DNA of 64,000 nt from Podocnemis expansa (lineage: Eukaryota > Chordata > Testudines > Podocnemididae), in NCBI GenBank assembly GCA_007922195.1, contig ML682059.1, positions 17,935,088-17,999,087 of the forward strand. The letters run 5' to 3'. The position numbers were made by a program, and so were the translations under genes. The notes under the pieces are model-generated. The model did not search any database and was not told the DNA's origin. It saw only the letters and a program-made list of their open reading frames with translations. Within the stretch, counting starts at the first letter, position 1; the number at the start of each line of letters is the position of its first letter. Positions 11,347 through 22,735 of the stretch are shown here, in pieces.

Positions 11347-11791
11347 GGGTATGTCTACATGGTAAATGTTATTTCGAAATAACCCATTTCGAAATAACTC
11401 ATTTAGAAATAAAATCCTTATTTCAAAATAAGTTAATTCGAATTAACGGTTTGTTAATTTGAATTAAGGGAAAGTCTGCTTTTGAAATGGCTGTTATTTT
11501 GAAATGGTTATTTCGAAATAAGGCGGTTCGGACATGTCATTTCGAAACAGTTGTTTCAAAACAATGATGTTTCGAAACAACATGTCTGAACGCTGTTGTT
11601 TTGAAACAACCATTTTGAAACAACAGCTATTTCGATTTCCTGCTAGGTTTAATGGTTTCAAAACAACGGCCATTATTTCGAAACAATGGGTCCCGTTGTT
11701 CCGAAGTAATGCTACATCATGTGGACATGAGAAATTTTATTTTGAAACAAAGGCTTTTGTTTCGAAATAAAATTCATGTCTGAACACAGCC
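11347..11791. mobile_element. Palindromic MITE, TTTCGAAA type (445 bp)
   Basis: It runs from GGGTATGTCTACATGG to CATGTCTGAACACAGCC, flanked by TTT on both sides (11344-11346, 11792-11794). Almost the whole body is overlapping TTATTTCGAAATAA, GTTTCGAAAC and AATTCGAATTAA words. It keeps more intact TTCGAA sites than the other copies here, consistent with relative youth because CpG decays fast. A 78-aa ORF inside is the palindrome read through. Confidence 0.85.
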
Positions 11792-11876
11792 TTTTTGCTC
11801 CTGTATGAAGTTTGTTATTTTAACTAGAACTATCAAACAGTTCAATCTAAACACAGCACTGGATTACTTGAATTAA

Positions 11877-11894
11877 AAAAAAAAAAAAAAAAAA
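11877..11894. repeat. Poly(A) tract
   Basis: A run of about 18 A residues at the start of an unassigned AT-rich stretch (11895-12267). Confidence 0.85.
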
Positions 11895-12275
11895 GTTTAT
11901 TAACAGAAAACAAAAGGATTTTAAGTGACTTCAGGTATAACAGTTAAAGATAGAAATGACTACACGTGAAAAATAGTGAAAAAAACAGTCAAACTACTAA
12001 AACATAATCTAGTGAGTTTAGATCCAAAGCTTTATTTAAGATGGCTTTTCTCACACACTGTCATCCAGCAAGACCGACTCTTTCTCTGGTCAGAATCTCT
12101 TACAGCCCAAATACATTGGAGGTTTTGTTTTCTTAGGTGAAAGAGATATGTGGGGTTTTCTGTCCCTTTTTGTTGTAGTCCACCAAATGCTTGAAATGGA
12201 ATCTTCTGATGATTCCTCCTCTAAGTAAAATTTGGGGATGCCTCATGGAATATGGTGCTGAAGGAGGCTCTAGGC

Positions 12276-12462
12276 CAAGCGTGGCCAAACTGTGCCAAGG
12301 GAGCCACATGTGGCTCTTGAATGAGAATGTGTGGCTCGGGGAAGAACATCAGCAAAACTTTTTAGTAGGTAAAAGTATATGCCGATATGCCTCAGTGCAG
12401 CTCTTGAAGGTTTAATAATCAACTTGTGTGGCTATTGAGTTCCATAAGTTTGGCCACCTCTG
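12276..12462. mobile_element. hAT-type MITE (187 bp) with perfect 8-bp TSD
   Basis: The terminal inverted repeats are CAAGCGTGGCCAAACT and (reverse complement of the right end) CAGAGGTGGCCAAACT, matching at 14 of 16 positions. Perfect 8-bp direct repeats CTCTAGGC flank it at 12268-12275 and 12463-12470. An 8-bp TSD and C-A-G-type ends are diagnostic of hAT. The body includes GCCACATGTGGCTCTTGA. It is non-autonomous; the 74-aa ORF crossing it is not a gene. Confidence 0.9.
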
Positions 12463-12659
12463 CTCTAGGCTCTTTCTCCACACCTGTGTTTGCTGAAAGG
12501 AAAACCTGCTTTGTCTCTTGCTATTTCCTCCCCCCACTGTCTCAAGGGCACTGTTTATTACTTACATGTAAATTAAGGTAAACACACTCCTTTGTTCAAG
12601 ATAGACATGTTTAACAATCTTTGCCTATATAGGGCCATGTGGTTTTGAACAACTGCTAA

Positions 12660-13095
12660 TATCATATACAGAGAGCACATAACTTGTGAGGAAAGGCTGA
12701 GGGAGTTAGGCTTGTATAGTCTGAAGAAGAGAAGAATGAGGCGGGCATTTGATGGCAGCCCTTAAATACCTGAAAGGGCATTCTAGGGAGAATGGAGCTA
12801 GGCTGTTCTCAGTCCTAGCAGATGACAGGACTAGGAGCAATGGTCTCAAGTTGCAGTTGGAGAGGTCTAGGTTGGATATGAAGAAAATCTTTTTTGCTAA
12901 GAAGGTGGTTAAGGTCACTGGAATGGGTTACCTAGGCACATAGCAGAATCTCCATCCTTAAAGGCTTTTAAAGCGTGGCTTGATAAAGCCCTGCTGGGAT
13001 GATTTAATTCAGGTTGGTCCTGTTTTGAGCAGGGAGTTGGACTAGGGGACATCCTGAGATCCCTTCCAACCCTAATCTGCTAGAATTCTATGGTT
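12660..13095 (+). mobile_element. CR1 LINE 3' end, sense (435 bp)
   Basis: Reads as the sense 3' portion: AGGAAAGGCTGAGGGAGTTAGG, ATTCTAGGGAGAATGGAGCTAGGC, GGTCTAGGTTGGATATGAAGAAA, GAGTTGGACTAGGGGACATCC, TCCCTTCCAACCCTAATCTGC and a terminal TAGAATTCTATGG. The 64-aa ORF 12749-12943 is the C-terminal RT remnant. Confidence 0.9.
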
Positions 13096-13490
13096 CACAG
13101 ATTTTAAGGGACCATCATGATCATCTAGTCAGACCTCTTCCACGCTGCAGGCCACAGAACTTACCCACATGCTCCTGGAAATTGAGGGAGCTCCTGTCAT
13201 ACTGGTAAACAGATACAAACTGAACATCAAGAAGTTTAGGCTTGCTATTAGGCACTGGTTTCAAACCATCAGAGGAATGAAGTTCTGGGACAGCTTAATT
13301 TGCTATGTGACCGATCTTTGACTATCCTAGTGGCCTGAGATCAGATGTTAAACAACTAGGTTCTGCTTTATTACAGAGAATTCTTTCTTGGGTGTCTGGC
13401 TGGTGAGTCTTTCCCAAATATTCAAGGTTTAACAGGTCACCATATCGGGGGTTGGGAAGGAATTCCCACCCGTCCCACCCCCTACAGGGC
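13096..13490. mobile_element. Two further CR1-like 3' fragments
   Basis: 13096-13190 (GGGACCATCATGATCATCTAGTC and following) reads as an antisense CR1 3' tail. 13195-13490 reads as a sense fragment (AACATCAAGAAGTTTAGGCTTGC, CCATCAGAGGAATGAAGTTCTGG, then CAGGTCACCATATCGGGGGTTGGGAAGGAATTCCC). Different subfamilies are joined head to head or nested; the exact junction is not clear. Confidence 0.65.
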
Positions 13491-13779
13491 AGATTGATAA
13501 ATGCTGATGTTCTACAGAAGATATTTTATTAGAGCAATATTTGTTTGAATAATGCACATTTTATCTATTTAATACGAATCATTCTATTGAATTAAAATCT
13601 TAAGAACAAAAAGCAATTAAAGTTAGGCAAAATGTTCATTAATTTTCAAAGCAACATAAACTAACATCAAGGTACCTACTGTTGTTGTATATGAGGATGG
13701 ACACAAATTGTACATATTACAAGAGATAAGGCCAGATGGCCCTCCACACTAAAGAAGTCATTGGAGTGTGTTAAGAAGA

Positions 13780-14198
13780 CAGGAAGATTGTGAGAGAATG
13801 GCCCTGGGTGCTGGCACCAGCCTCCACCATCCCCACTGCCCTCTGCCACATGGCTGTGGCTGCAAGGGCTGCCATCAAGGGTGGTGGGGTGCTGTGCCTG
13901 TGAGCACTTCCCCCTCCCAGTGCCATGCACCATGGGAAGGAGAAGGGCAAAACACACTCAATTAGAACTGCTGTTAGTTCGAATTTACATGGCTACAGTG
14001 TGTCAATTTGAATGAACAGGTTCAAATTGACCACCACTTTGAAGTTAAGCACTGTTTTACCACTTTGAAGTGTGCTGTTGTCAATTCAAATTAAGGACTT
14101 CCTTAGTTTGAATTGTTTAAAGCGAATGTGGCCATACATTTTTGAATGTGGATTAATGACAATCAATTCAAATTAAATTTTAAGTGTAAACATATCCC
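13780..14198. mobile_element. Palindromic MITE, AATTCGAATT type, left end missing
   Basis: TTCAAATTGA and AATTCAAATTAA words fill the right half. It ends in AAGTGTAAACATATCCC at 14198, a decayed form of the shared terminus. Upstream (about 13790-13950) a GC-rich piece with CACCATGGGAAGGAGAAGGGCAAAA resembles the central module of the element at 39308. The left terminus was not found. 13491-13779 holds nothing recognised. Confidence 0.65.
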
Positions 14199-14239
14199 AT
14201 AAGAACCGCAGAATTCCTTGCTTGTTTTGCTGAAAAAAG

Positions 14240-14815
14240 AGGTAAACAGTGAGGTGGCAAAATTTGCAGATGCTATAAAATTATCCAAGATGGTTAAGTA
14301 AGCAGGCTGCAAAGAGGATCTCACAAAACTGGGTGACTGGGCAAGAAAATAGCAGATGAAATTCCAAGTTCATTAATGCAAAGTAATGCACATTGGAAAA
14401 CAATCCGAACTATAAATACAAAATGAAGACGTCTAAAGTAGTTGTTACACTCAAGAAAGACCTTGGAGTCATCGTTCATAGTTTTCTGAAAACTTCCTAT
14501 CCATGTGCAGCAGCGATCAAAAAAGCTAACAAAATGTTATGTACATTTAGGAAAGGGATGAATAATAAGAAATACAGTGCTTCTATATAAATCCATGATA
14601 TGCCCACATCTTGAATACTGTGTGTGATTGTGGTCACCTCATCTCAAAAAGTTAAACTGGAATTTGAAAAAAAGTACAGGGAAGGGCAATCGAAATGGAA
14701 CAGTTTCTATATGAGGAGAGATTAAAAAGACTTGGACTTTTCAGCTTGGAAAAGAAATGACTAAGTGGGGAAATTGTAGCAGTCTATAAAACCATGACTT
14801 GCATGGAAACATTGA
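14240..14815 (+). pseudogene. CR1/L3-type LINE reverse transcriptase, C-terminal relic
   Basis: The sense strand reads GAGGTGGCAAAATTTGCAGATG, then AAATGCAAAGTAATGCACATTGGAAAACA, then a 65-residue open segment (14393-14590) with KKDLGVIVHS, AAAIKKANKML and KKYSAS. CATCTTGAATACTGTGTG and GAGGAGAGATTAAAAAGACTTGGAC follow. These are the RT thumb and C-terminal region of sauropsid CR1-like LINEs. Frameshifts and stops break it; a 5' truncated dead copy. Confidence 0.85.
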
Positions 14816-15779
14816 ATAAGATTTGTTTCAGGATGAGCTGATGTCTTAGTAGCTGTGCCAAAATAAATTCAGAATGACAAACATTTTTCATCACTAATCC
14901 TAACATACCAGATTTCAGATTGCTCTTACATATGTAGATAATCATCCAGAATAGTCTGCTGAACACATAGTAATAAATTGCATTGGTATTTGAATACCAC
15001 ATATGCTCATGAGGGCTTAATTATATTTTATTTTACAAATGCTTTAAAAATCACCTATGCCAGCTAATTATTTTCCCTGATTTGTTTTTGCTTCATTTTG
15101 AATTTGCACTCAACTTCTTTGTGGCTGTTTCATTTTTCAAGGATATAATAACTGAGGCCCTGATACTGCAAACGCTTATGAACTTATAACATCCCAGGAA
15201 ATTCAGGGTATAGAGTGCATAAAGTTAGCATGTGTGTAAGTGGTTGCAGGATTGGAGGCAAAGTATTTCAAACAATATAGGTTAACCAGAAAGAAAATAT
15301 CACAAATGATCTCAAATTACAGATGAGTTTGGTAGGGCTGGTACAAGTACAATATTCACATTTCCTTCAAATTTAGAAGATCTTTAAGGACCTGTTCTCA
15401 TGTAGTCATAAGGGTGCATCCTTAATGCATGGATGCACACTTTATCTGTGTTTAGCAAAGGATCACTCATATGGTCCAATGAGCATACTGGCTGATCATT
15501 TAAAATGATGTAATTCCTTTAAAAATCATGGTCTTGGGGCTCACAGGGATATTCATAAGGAAATTAAGGACATGTAAAACTAATATTTTCTATTTTTTAA
15601 AAATCACAGCAGGGAATGGAGTTTATGTGAAATTCCTACCTGATGTAATTTCCAAGGGAATGAATTCCTCATAGTGAAAGCTGCATAAAAGGAAAACAGA
15701 TTTAAAAGGCAAACCAATCAAAATAACTCCTTGATATACAATATCTTGATGCCAAGACTGCCCTAGAAGCAGGTTTAAC
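14816..15779. other. Unassigned AT-rich stretch
   Basis: I see no gene and no recognisable repeat. The longest ORF is 72 aa (minus, 14784-15002), overlapping the LINE tail. Confidence 0.35.
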
Positions 15780-15782
15780 TTA

Positions 15783-16179
15783 AGGTATGTCCACATAGGC
15801 TTCTTATTTCAAAACAACAGAGGTTGTTTTGAAATAAGAACGGGCATGCCCACACGATGCACCATTATTTCAAAACCGTTAAACCTCACATCTAATCAAA
15901 ATAGCCGTTGTTTTGAAATGGTTGTTTCAAAACAATGGCATTCGGACATGTTGTTTTGAAACAACACCATTGTTTTGAAACAACTGTTTCGAAACAACAT
16001 GTCCAAACGGCCTTGTTTCGAAATAACCATTTTGAAACAACGTCTATTTCAACAGCGGCTATTTCAATGGCTTTCCCTTAATTCAAATTAACAAACTGTT
16101 AATTCAAATTAACTTATTTCAAAATAACTCATTTTGAAATGGGTTATTTCAAAATAATGATGTATGTGTGGACATAGCC
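15783..16179. mobile_element. Palindromic MITE, TTTCGAAA type (397 bp), TTA TSD
   Basis: Ends are AGGTATGTCCACATAGG and (reverse complement) GGCTATGTCCACACATAC. TTA lies on both sides (15780-15782, 16180-16182). The body is GTTTTGAAAC, TTATTTCAAAATAA and AATTCAAATTAA. Most CpG in the words has turned to TpG or CpA. A TTA duplication suits PIF/Harbinger transposons. Confidence 0.85.
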
Positions 16180-16379
16180 TTAGTGTCAGCAACAGTCAGA
16201 AGAAGCTGAGTCCATCTGTCAAAAATAAGCAGAAATGCAAATTTAAATGGAACATTTATTTTGAATAGTGTCCTTAACAGAGGACAAAACACTCAGAACT
16301 GGATAAAACAACACAAGGGATAGCCTATAGATTAATTTATGGAAAACAGTAGTGTAAAGACACCATTTAATCAATAAAC

Positions 16380-16582
16380 AATGAGAGTCCTGTGTCACCT
16401 TAAAAACTAACAAATGTCTTTAGGCATAAGGTTTCTGGGCTGGAAGTCACTTCATCAGACGCAAGATGCAAGTGGGTTGCCACCCACAAAAGCTTATGCC
16501 TAAAGAAATTTGTTAATCGTTAAGGTGCCACAGGACTGTTTTTGCTGCATACAGACTAACATGGCTACCCCTCTGGAACTTG
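16380..16582 (+). repeat. SINE-like repeat arranged as a foldback, copy 2
   Basis: A left arm (about 16384-16455: GTGTCACCTTAAAAACTAACAAATGTCTTTAGGCATAAG) is the inverted form of the right arm (about 16490-16545: CTTATGCCTAAAGAAATTTGTTAATCGTTAAGGTGCCACAG). The right arm continues into CAGACTAACATGGCTACCCCTCTGGAAC, the usual end of this turtle-type repeat. The two arms meet near CTTCATCAGACGC. Confidence 0.7.
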
Positions 16583-16914
16583 TTTAATGAACAAATTTAG
16601 AAAGCATTCAGATATAAGGTCAATAGTAGAAGGAGACAGAAATTAAGTGATAGACGCAAGAAAAAACAGATTTTTATAATGAAATGTAAAAAGAGAGGGG
16701 CAGCTGATGAGGTAGAGAAGAGCCTGTGGCAAAAGGCAGGCTGACCAAAGGGGGAACTTTCATATTGACTGTGGCAAGGCTGTGGTGAGAAATAAGGGAC
16801 AGACACACTGACTAGGTGGGTGGAAGGAGGGTGACCACTGGATGCAGGAAAGAGGTATGCTATGCACAGAAGCCAATTGTAGCTCCCTGGTTCTGAGACC
16901 CATCTACTATACTG

Positions 16915-17968
16915 ATTCACTATGTGCGTTCATGCATGAGTGTGTGATGTGAAGTGTATGATGGGACAGGCCACTGTGATGTCAGAGGTGACTCAACCAA
17001 TTGCTCCCAATTGCACCTCTGACATCATTATAATGGCCTGTCAATACATCAAGCCACCACCCAGTCACTTCTGACATCACAATGGCCTGTCACATGGTAC
17101 ACCCACCCCTTCTCTGCCCTCATCTCCTGCCCATGCCACTCTTCACCACCCCCACATCCTGTCCCTGCATCCCACCTCCTGCCATCACCCACCCCTTCTC
17201 TGACCCCATCTCCTGCCCCTTTCTCCCTTCACCAACCCACCTCCTGCCCCCACCTCTGGCTACCACCAACCCCTTCTCTGTCCCATCTGCTGCCCCCTTC
17301 ACCACCCTGGCACACCCTGCCTCCAGCCCTTCCCTTCACTGCCTCCATCTCCTGCCCCTGCCCCCAAGCCACCCCTTCAACACTTCCACCTCCTGCCCCT
17401 GCTCCATTGTTCCTCATCACTCTACCCACATCCTGTGCCCTCATCCTTTCTCCTAGCCCCACACCCCTTCACTTCACTTCTGTCATGCCCCCTACCCCAT
17501 CCTTTCTTATCCCTCCAATGCATATTGTACTGATAAGTTGTTGCACCCCACCTCCTGCCCCCATCTTCTGCCCCTGCCTCCTTTCACCAGTCCAGTTCCT
17601 GCCCCAATCCCCCACCTCTAGCCCCCACACACCCCTTCTCTGCCCCCATCTCCGGTCTGTGTCCCCATTCACCATCCCCAGCTCCTGTCCTTGCCCCTCA
17701 CCTCCTGCCACAGCCACTCCCTAGTCACCTCTAACATCACAATGGCCTGTCACATGGTACATCCACCATCCCCTTGTCTGCTCTCATCTCCTGCCAACGC
17801 CATTGTTCTCCATTGTACCTCCTGCCCGAACCCCCCACATCCTTCCCCCACTCACCTCTCCTCTGCCCCATCTGCTACCCATGGCCCCCTTCACCAACCT
17901 GGTACCTCTTTGTTCCACATAAATTCTGGTTTGATTTTCCCCCATCATTTTTGACGTATTACAGCTAG
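16915..17968 (+). repeat. C-rich interspersed repeat, copy 2 (about 1.05 kb)
   Basis: Homologous end to end with 2080-3390: CACTATGTGCGTTCATGC at the left, TTCCCCCATCATTTTTGACG and TACAGCTAGTT at the right. TGACATCACAATGGCCTGTC with CACATGGTACA occurs near 17073-17101 and again near 17737-17760, about 660 bp apart, which suggests an internal higher-order unit. Inverted TGATGTCAGAGGTGACTC/CACCTCTGACATCA words lie at about 16975-17025. ORFs are low complexity on both strands. Confidence 0.7.
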
Positions 17969-18700
17969 TTCTATCATAGTTAAGAATGGTGTGCAGGCTA
18001 CTCAAAACTATGCTGATTAGCTCTGGTCTTCAGAGGATATACTTCAGGTGGACAATGCCAAGGAAATGAAATACTCTGGTCATTCACTTTCCTGAGGTTG
18101 GGGAAGTGGTGTAGGACTTGGCCTCACCAGCTGGGGAGTCCCCATGCTGGCTGTTATCTGGCCCTTTTGTACCAGTGATGCACAGGGAGACAAAATGAAA
18201 ATCTCATTCACAGCTCCAGAGATGCACTGAAACAACTCCATGGGGAGTTTTGAAAACATCTCATTCCATGTCTCAAGTCAATTCAAATACCTCTGTCCCT
18301 AATGAGGCATTTTCAAAGTAGATATGAAGGAAGAGCTTCTTCCAATCCAGCCCAGTGCCAGAATGCTTCTGCTGTAGTGTAAGGAACTGGATTAGCCCCT
18401 TTGGTGGTGAAGGAGGGAGGATTAACTTCCTTGCAGCTCAGACCTCAGACACAAAGGGAGTCTGCTGCAGTGGCATTTTGCAGGACCTCTCAGATACTCC
18501 AAATGAAGCATATAGGGCAGGAAAGGAGTGAAGGGAAAACTGAGGTAGGAGCACCTCAGTACATAGCACTCTAGACATTCTCCATGGTTTGACACTGAGA
18601 AGCCACACAGATGGTTTAAATAGATGCTCCAAGATATGCAGCACAACATCATCCATTCTGTAAACTGACACATCAAATATGGGTTGATTACTGCTTCTTG
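17969..18700. other. Unassigned stretch
   Basis: I see no gene or repeat. Minus-strand ORFs of 84 and 122 aa (18422-18806) have no recognisable features. Confidence 0.3.
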
Positions 18701-18711
18701 GTTTGTTTATG

Positions 18712-18752
18712 TTTCCTTTTTTCTTTTTTCTTTCTTTCTTTCTCTTTTTTTT
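18712..18752. repeat. Pyrimidine tract, TTTC-rich
   Basis: Mixed T runs and (CTTT)n, about 40 bp. Confidence 0.9.
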
Positions 18753-18859
18753 CCATTGGGATTTTATTAGAGTGAAAATAAGGACCGTAATTTTCAGGAT
18801 TAACATATAATCCTATCACTTACACCTTCCTGCAGTTATTTTCTTTCCATTTTTTAATG

Positions 18860-19018
18860 CCCCATCTTCAACCATCAGATGAAGTGGAATTTTCTCCCAT
18901 GAAAGCTAATAAATAAATAAATAAATAAATAAACTTGTTAGCATTTGTTAAAGGCATTAAAATATTATTTTAGTCTTGAAAAGTGCCACAAGACTCCTTG
19001 TTTGTTTTATATGATATT
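18860..19018 (+). repeat. SINE-like repeat, copy 3, with (AATA)n
   Basis: CATCAGATGAAGTGGAATTTTCTCCCATGAAAGC is followed by an (AATA)7 expansion at about 18909-18934, then GTGCCACAAGACTCCTTGTTTGTTTT. The AATAAATAAA segment normally found at this place in the family has expanded into a microsatellite. Confidence 0.75.
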
Positions 19019-19648
19019 GCTTGCTTCAGCTTCAGTAAGCCACTGTTAAGACACCATATAGGGCCTGTCTTTCAGAAAGGCGGCATTGCAAACTTGAAAG
19101 GAGTCTCACAGTTGTCACCCAAACACTGAGGTACCTGAAATTTTTAGCCTCCTGCAAATAATAAACATTGTAGAAACACAGAAACGAAAGGAACCTTGAT
19201 AGGTCATCTAGTTCACAGTGCACTGAGGCAAGACTTAGTGTTGTCTAGACCATTTGACAGGTGTTGGTCTAACCTTTTCTTAAAAGCCTACAAAGACAGT
19301 GTCAAGCCTGACCTTGTAGTTAGAGCCAGTAGAACCAGAGTCAATGTCATTACAGAGTTAGCAACTGGGGTCAGGGAAAGGAAGCAGGAAAAATGTATGG
19401 TTAAAGGAATATGCATAAGGCAAAGGAGCAAGAACCAGATACAGAGGCAGGGATTTGGTCCCAGAAGTCTGGTCAGCAAAGGGCCTAGTTGATCAGATAA
19501 GGGGTGGGACAGGAAGAAGAACTGTGCATCTGGTATTGTTCTGTCAGCTGCTTCTCTTCTGACTCTCCTGAGTCAGCAGCTGTAGCTTCTGGTGGTGGGA
19601 TATTAGCAGCAGTTCTCTAATGAGTCCGTGCAGCACAGTGGCTTAGAG

Positions 19649-19844
19649 CAGTGTTTCCCAGCCAGTGTGCCATGGCACACAAGGCTGAGCAGGTGTGCCA
19701 AGGAATTTTTCTGGAAAACTGCTTTAAGTGCTGGATTGGCTCATGAATATTCATGAGTTCATGTGGAGACTATATGGTGATGTGCCTCTAAATCATTAAA
19801 GGTATCAAGGTGTGCCATGGCAGAGAAAAGGTTGGGAACCACTG
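19649..19844. mobile_element. hAT-type MITE (196 bp)
   Basis: The TIRs are CAGTGTTTCCCAGCC and (reverse complement) CAGTGGTTCCCAACC, 13 of 15 matching. The 8-bp flanks are GCTTAGAG (19641-19648) and GCCTAGAG (19845-19852), one mismatch. It contains the widespread GTGTGCCATGGCACAC word near its left end. Confidence 0.85.
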
Positions 19845-19852
19845 GCCTAGAG

Positions 19853-19957
19853 AAGCGTTTCTCAATGACCTGTCCATGAATCAGCATTGGTCCCCGAGAT
19901 CTCCCTGACACAGGACAGGAAGCTGGTGTCTGTCATCAAAAAGTTTGAAAAACACTG
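19853..19957. mobile_element. Second hAT-type MITE (105 bp), abutting the first
   Basis: The left end AAGCGTTTCTCAA and right end TTTGAAAAACACTG are hAT-like inverted ends. The flanks are GCCTAGAG (19845-19852) and GCCTAGAT (19958-19965). The left flank is also the right TSD of the preceding element, so the two insertions used the same 8-bp target. Confidence 0.75.
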
Positions 19958-20430
19958 GCCTAGATAAAGGTCCTGCTTGGTGGTCCCATAAGGCTGGGGT
20001 CGAGACCTCTAGCACCGGACAAATGGAGATTATGTAACCTTCTTAAATAATTTGTTCCAATGTTTAACTACCTTTAGAGTTAGGAAGTTTTCTCTAATGT
20101 CCTAAATCGCCCTTACTGCAATTTAAGTCCACTACTTCTTGATCTGTCCTCAGAGGATAAGGGGAATAATTTATCACCTTCTTCTTTATAAAAATCTTTT
20201 ACATAATTGAAGACTGTTCTCAGACCCACTCCTGCCCTGTCTTCTCTTCTCCAGACTAAAGAAAGCCATTTTTTTAATCTATCCTTGTACAATATGCTTT
20301 CATGGACCTTTAACAATTTTTAGACTTTCCCCACTTTCCAAATCTTTCCCAAAATGTGGTGTCCAGAATTCAACACAGTACTCCAGTTGAGGTCTTATCA
20401 GCAGTGAGCAGAGTGGAAGAATTACTTTTT

Positions 20431-20935
20431 GGTTACGTCCACCAATACATCGTTATTTTGAAATAAGTTATTTTGAAATAAAGTCCTTATTTTGAAATAA
20501 ATTAAATTGAATTAAGAAAATGTTAATTTGAATTAAGGGAAAAGCTCAAAGCGAAATAGCATGTCCAAGCTTGCTATTTTGCTTTAGGAGACGGGCACTA
20601 TGGGACATGTGGCAACATAGCCCTCTCCTTGGGCTATCCCCCCACCCAATATAGGCTAAAAGGAAGGCAGCCTGGGAAGAAGGGCAAAAGTGTTATTTTG
20701 AAATAATGGTTATTTTGAAATAACACGTCTGAACAACGTTATTTCAAAATAACCATTTTGAAATAACAGCCGTTTTGATTTAAAGGATGTTTAAGCTATT
20801 TCAAAATGACGGCTCTTATTTCAAAATGACAGAGCCCGTCATTTCAAAATAAGAATACGTCGTGTGGACCTAATCTCTTTTATTTCAAAATAACCAGTGT
20901 TATTTTGAAATAAAAGAGACATGTGGATATACCCC
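20431..20935. mobile_element. Palindromic MITE, TTTCGAAA type with central module (505 bp)
   Basis: Ends are GGTTACGTCCACC and (reverse complement) GGGGTATATCCACATG. Arms are TTATTTTGAAATAA and AATTTGAATTAA. The centre (about 20550-20695) holds GCATGTCC..GCTTGC, GGGCACTATGGGACATGTGGCAACATAGCCC and CCCACCCAATATA, the module shared with the elements at 31392, 39308 and 46269. Almost no CpG remains in the words, suggesting age. The TSD is unclear because of a T run. Confidence 0.8.
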
Positions 20936-21699
20936 TTGTGTATTACTTACAAGATATCTGTTAATACTTCCCAGAATTATGTTTACTTGTTTTGCAACAG
21001 TGTTACATTGCTGATTCCTATTTACTTTGTGATCCAGTATAACCTCCAAATACTTTTCTGAAGTACTCCTTCCTAGATAGTATTCCCCATTTTGTATAAG
21101 TGCAGTGCTGTGCATTTGTCCTTTTTGAATTTCATCATATTTATTTCAGATTATTTCTCCAGATTGTCAAGATCATTTTGAATTCTAATCCTGTCGTTCA
21201 AAGAATTTGCAACCGCTCCTGGTTTGGTATGATCTGCAAACACAAGTGTAGTCGCTATGCTACTGTCCAAATCATTTATGAGGATATTGAATAGAACCAG
21301 ACTCATGACAGACCTCTTCATGGCCACACTTAATGTGCCCTATCTGCTTGGCTGGGAACCACTGACAGCCATTCTCTGACTATAGTTTTCCAACTAGTTG
21401 TGTATTCAATTACAGGAGTTTTATCTAGGCTATATTTCCCTAGTTTACTTATGAGAAAATCATGTGAAACAGTCAAAAGCCTTAATAAAATGAACATAAA
21501 CTATATCTACTTCTTTCCCCATTCTCAAGACTTGTTTACCCTCTAAAGGATGGATATTGAGTTGCTTTAACATGATTTGTTCTTGAGAAATTCATGTTAA
21601 CTGTTATTTATCATCTTAGCATTTAACAGGTCCTCACAATTTGATTGTTTCATTATTTCCCCCAGTTATCTTTCTGGGTATTGAAGTTAAAATGGCTCA

Positions 21700-22735
21700 T
21701 CTTGTACCTGCCAAGAGGGGGGACCTCTCTCAGAGACTGACAGTAGGGGAGGACCAAACCCCCCTGTGGGGGAGTGGAATCTGGAAGTCCACCCACACCT
21801 GACCAGATGCAGAAAGGTGGAACTGGAGTGGGAAGTCTAAAGGATGGGCCTCCCAGCTTAACTGGGAGGGAGCAGCTAAGGAACAAGAATGACTGTTGTT
21901 GCAGGCTGTGATTGGAGCATGACTGCTACCCTAAAGAGAAGCTATCAGAGCTGCCCACTAGCTGAAGCCCTGCGACTCATCTCCTTGCATGAGCCTAGTC
22001 TACCCGAGAAAGGACCTGTGGCCTGTGATTTGGAGAAGCTGCTAGAGTTCCCCAACCCCTGTGAACTGGATAAGATCCCTGGCCTTGCAACCTGGAAGAG
22101 CTGCCTTCTGCTGACAACCCCAAGGAGCTGACAGACCTGCCATCAACTGATGAGGCTGAAAGGTTCAGGAACTGCCCCCAAAAAAGTACCCCAGGGAGAC
22201 TGAGGATGACTCAGAGAATAAGGATTCTCAAGAAAGGGGGAAAGGAAGGAGCACTGGGAAGATAGACACCACTCTGTGGTGTGGCCTATAACCATCAGCA
22301 CATTTCAGCTGGAGCCCCACTGACTCAGTGGTGGGAAACAACCACTATGAGGGCCCTGATCTGGGATGCAGTGGAGTTGGGTGGGCCTGTGTCCCCATCC
22401 CTGATTTCTATACCAACCTTGGAACAATCACCCTACACAGTGCTGTTGGCCTTGTTTGTTGTGCAATGCCTGAGGGCTCGTACCTGGACTGCTTGTTCAC
22501 CCCTCACAGGGCTAGAGACTATTTGTCTTTCCAGCACCGTTCGGAGGGCCTGGACAACAGACTACGGAGCTGCCCCATCTGAAGACTGGGGACGAGTAGT
22601 GTGGGATTACCCAGCTATGCTGAAGAGGCCAAGAACTGCTAACTTAAGCTGCCCCATGGACATAGTGCCAAGAGGTGTGGCCTGTCTTGGAGATTGATGG
22701 TGAGGGAGGAGCACCACTTCTTACCCACACTGGGA
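21700..22735. mobile_element. Unclassified insertion in CR1, LTR-like composition
   Basis: This ~1-kb block interrupts the antisense CR1. It starts near TGTACCTGCCAAGAGG and ends near GGGAAACA, but no convincing duplication flanks it. Its G/A- and CTG-rich composition and short ORFs (138 and 80 aa) resemble decayed turtle LTR-element sequence. I do not recognise the family, and no Gag or Pol motif was seen. Confidence 0.4.
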
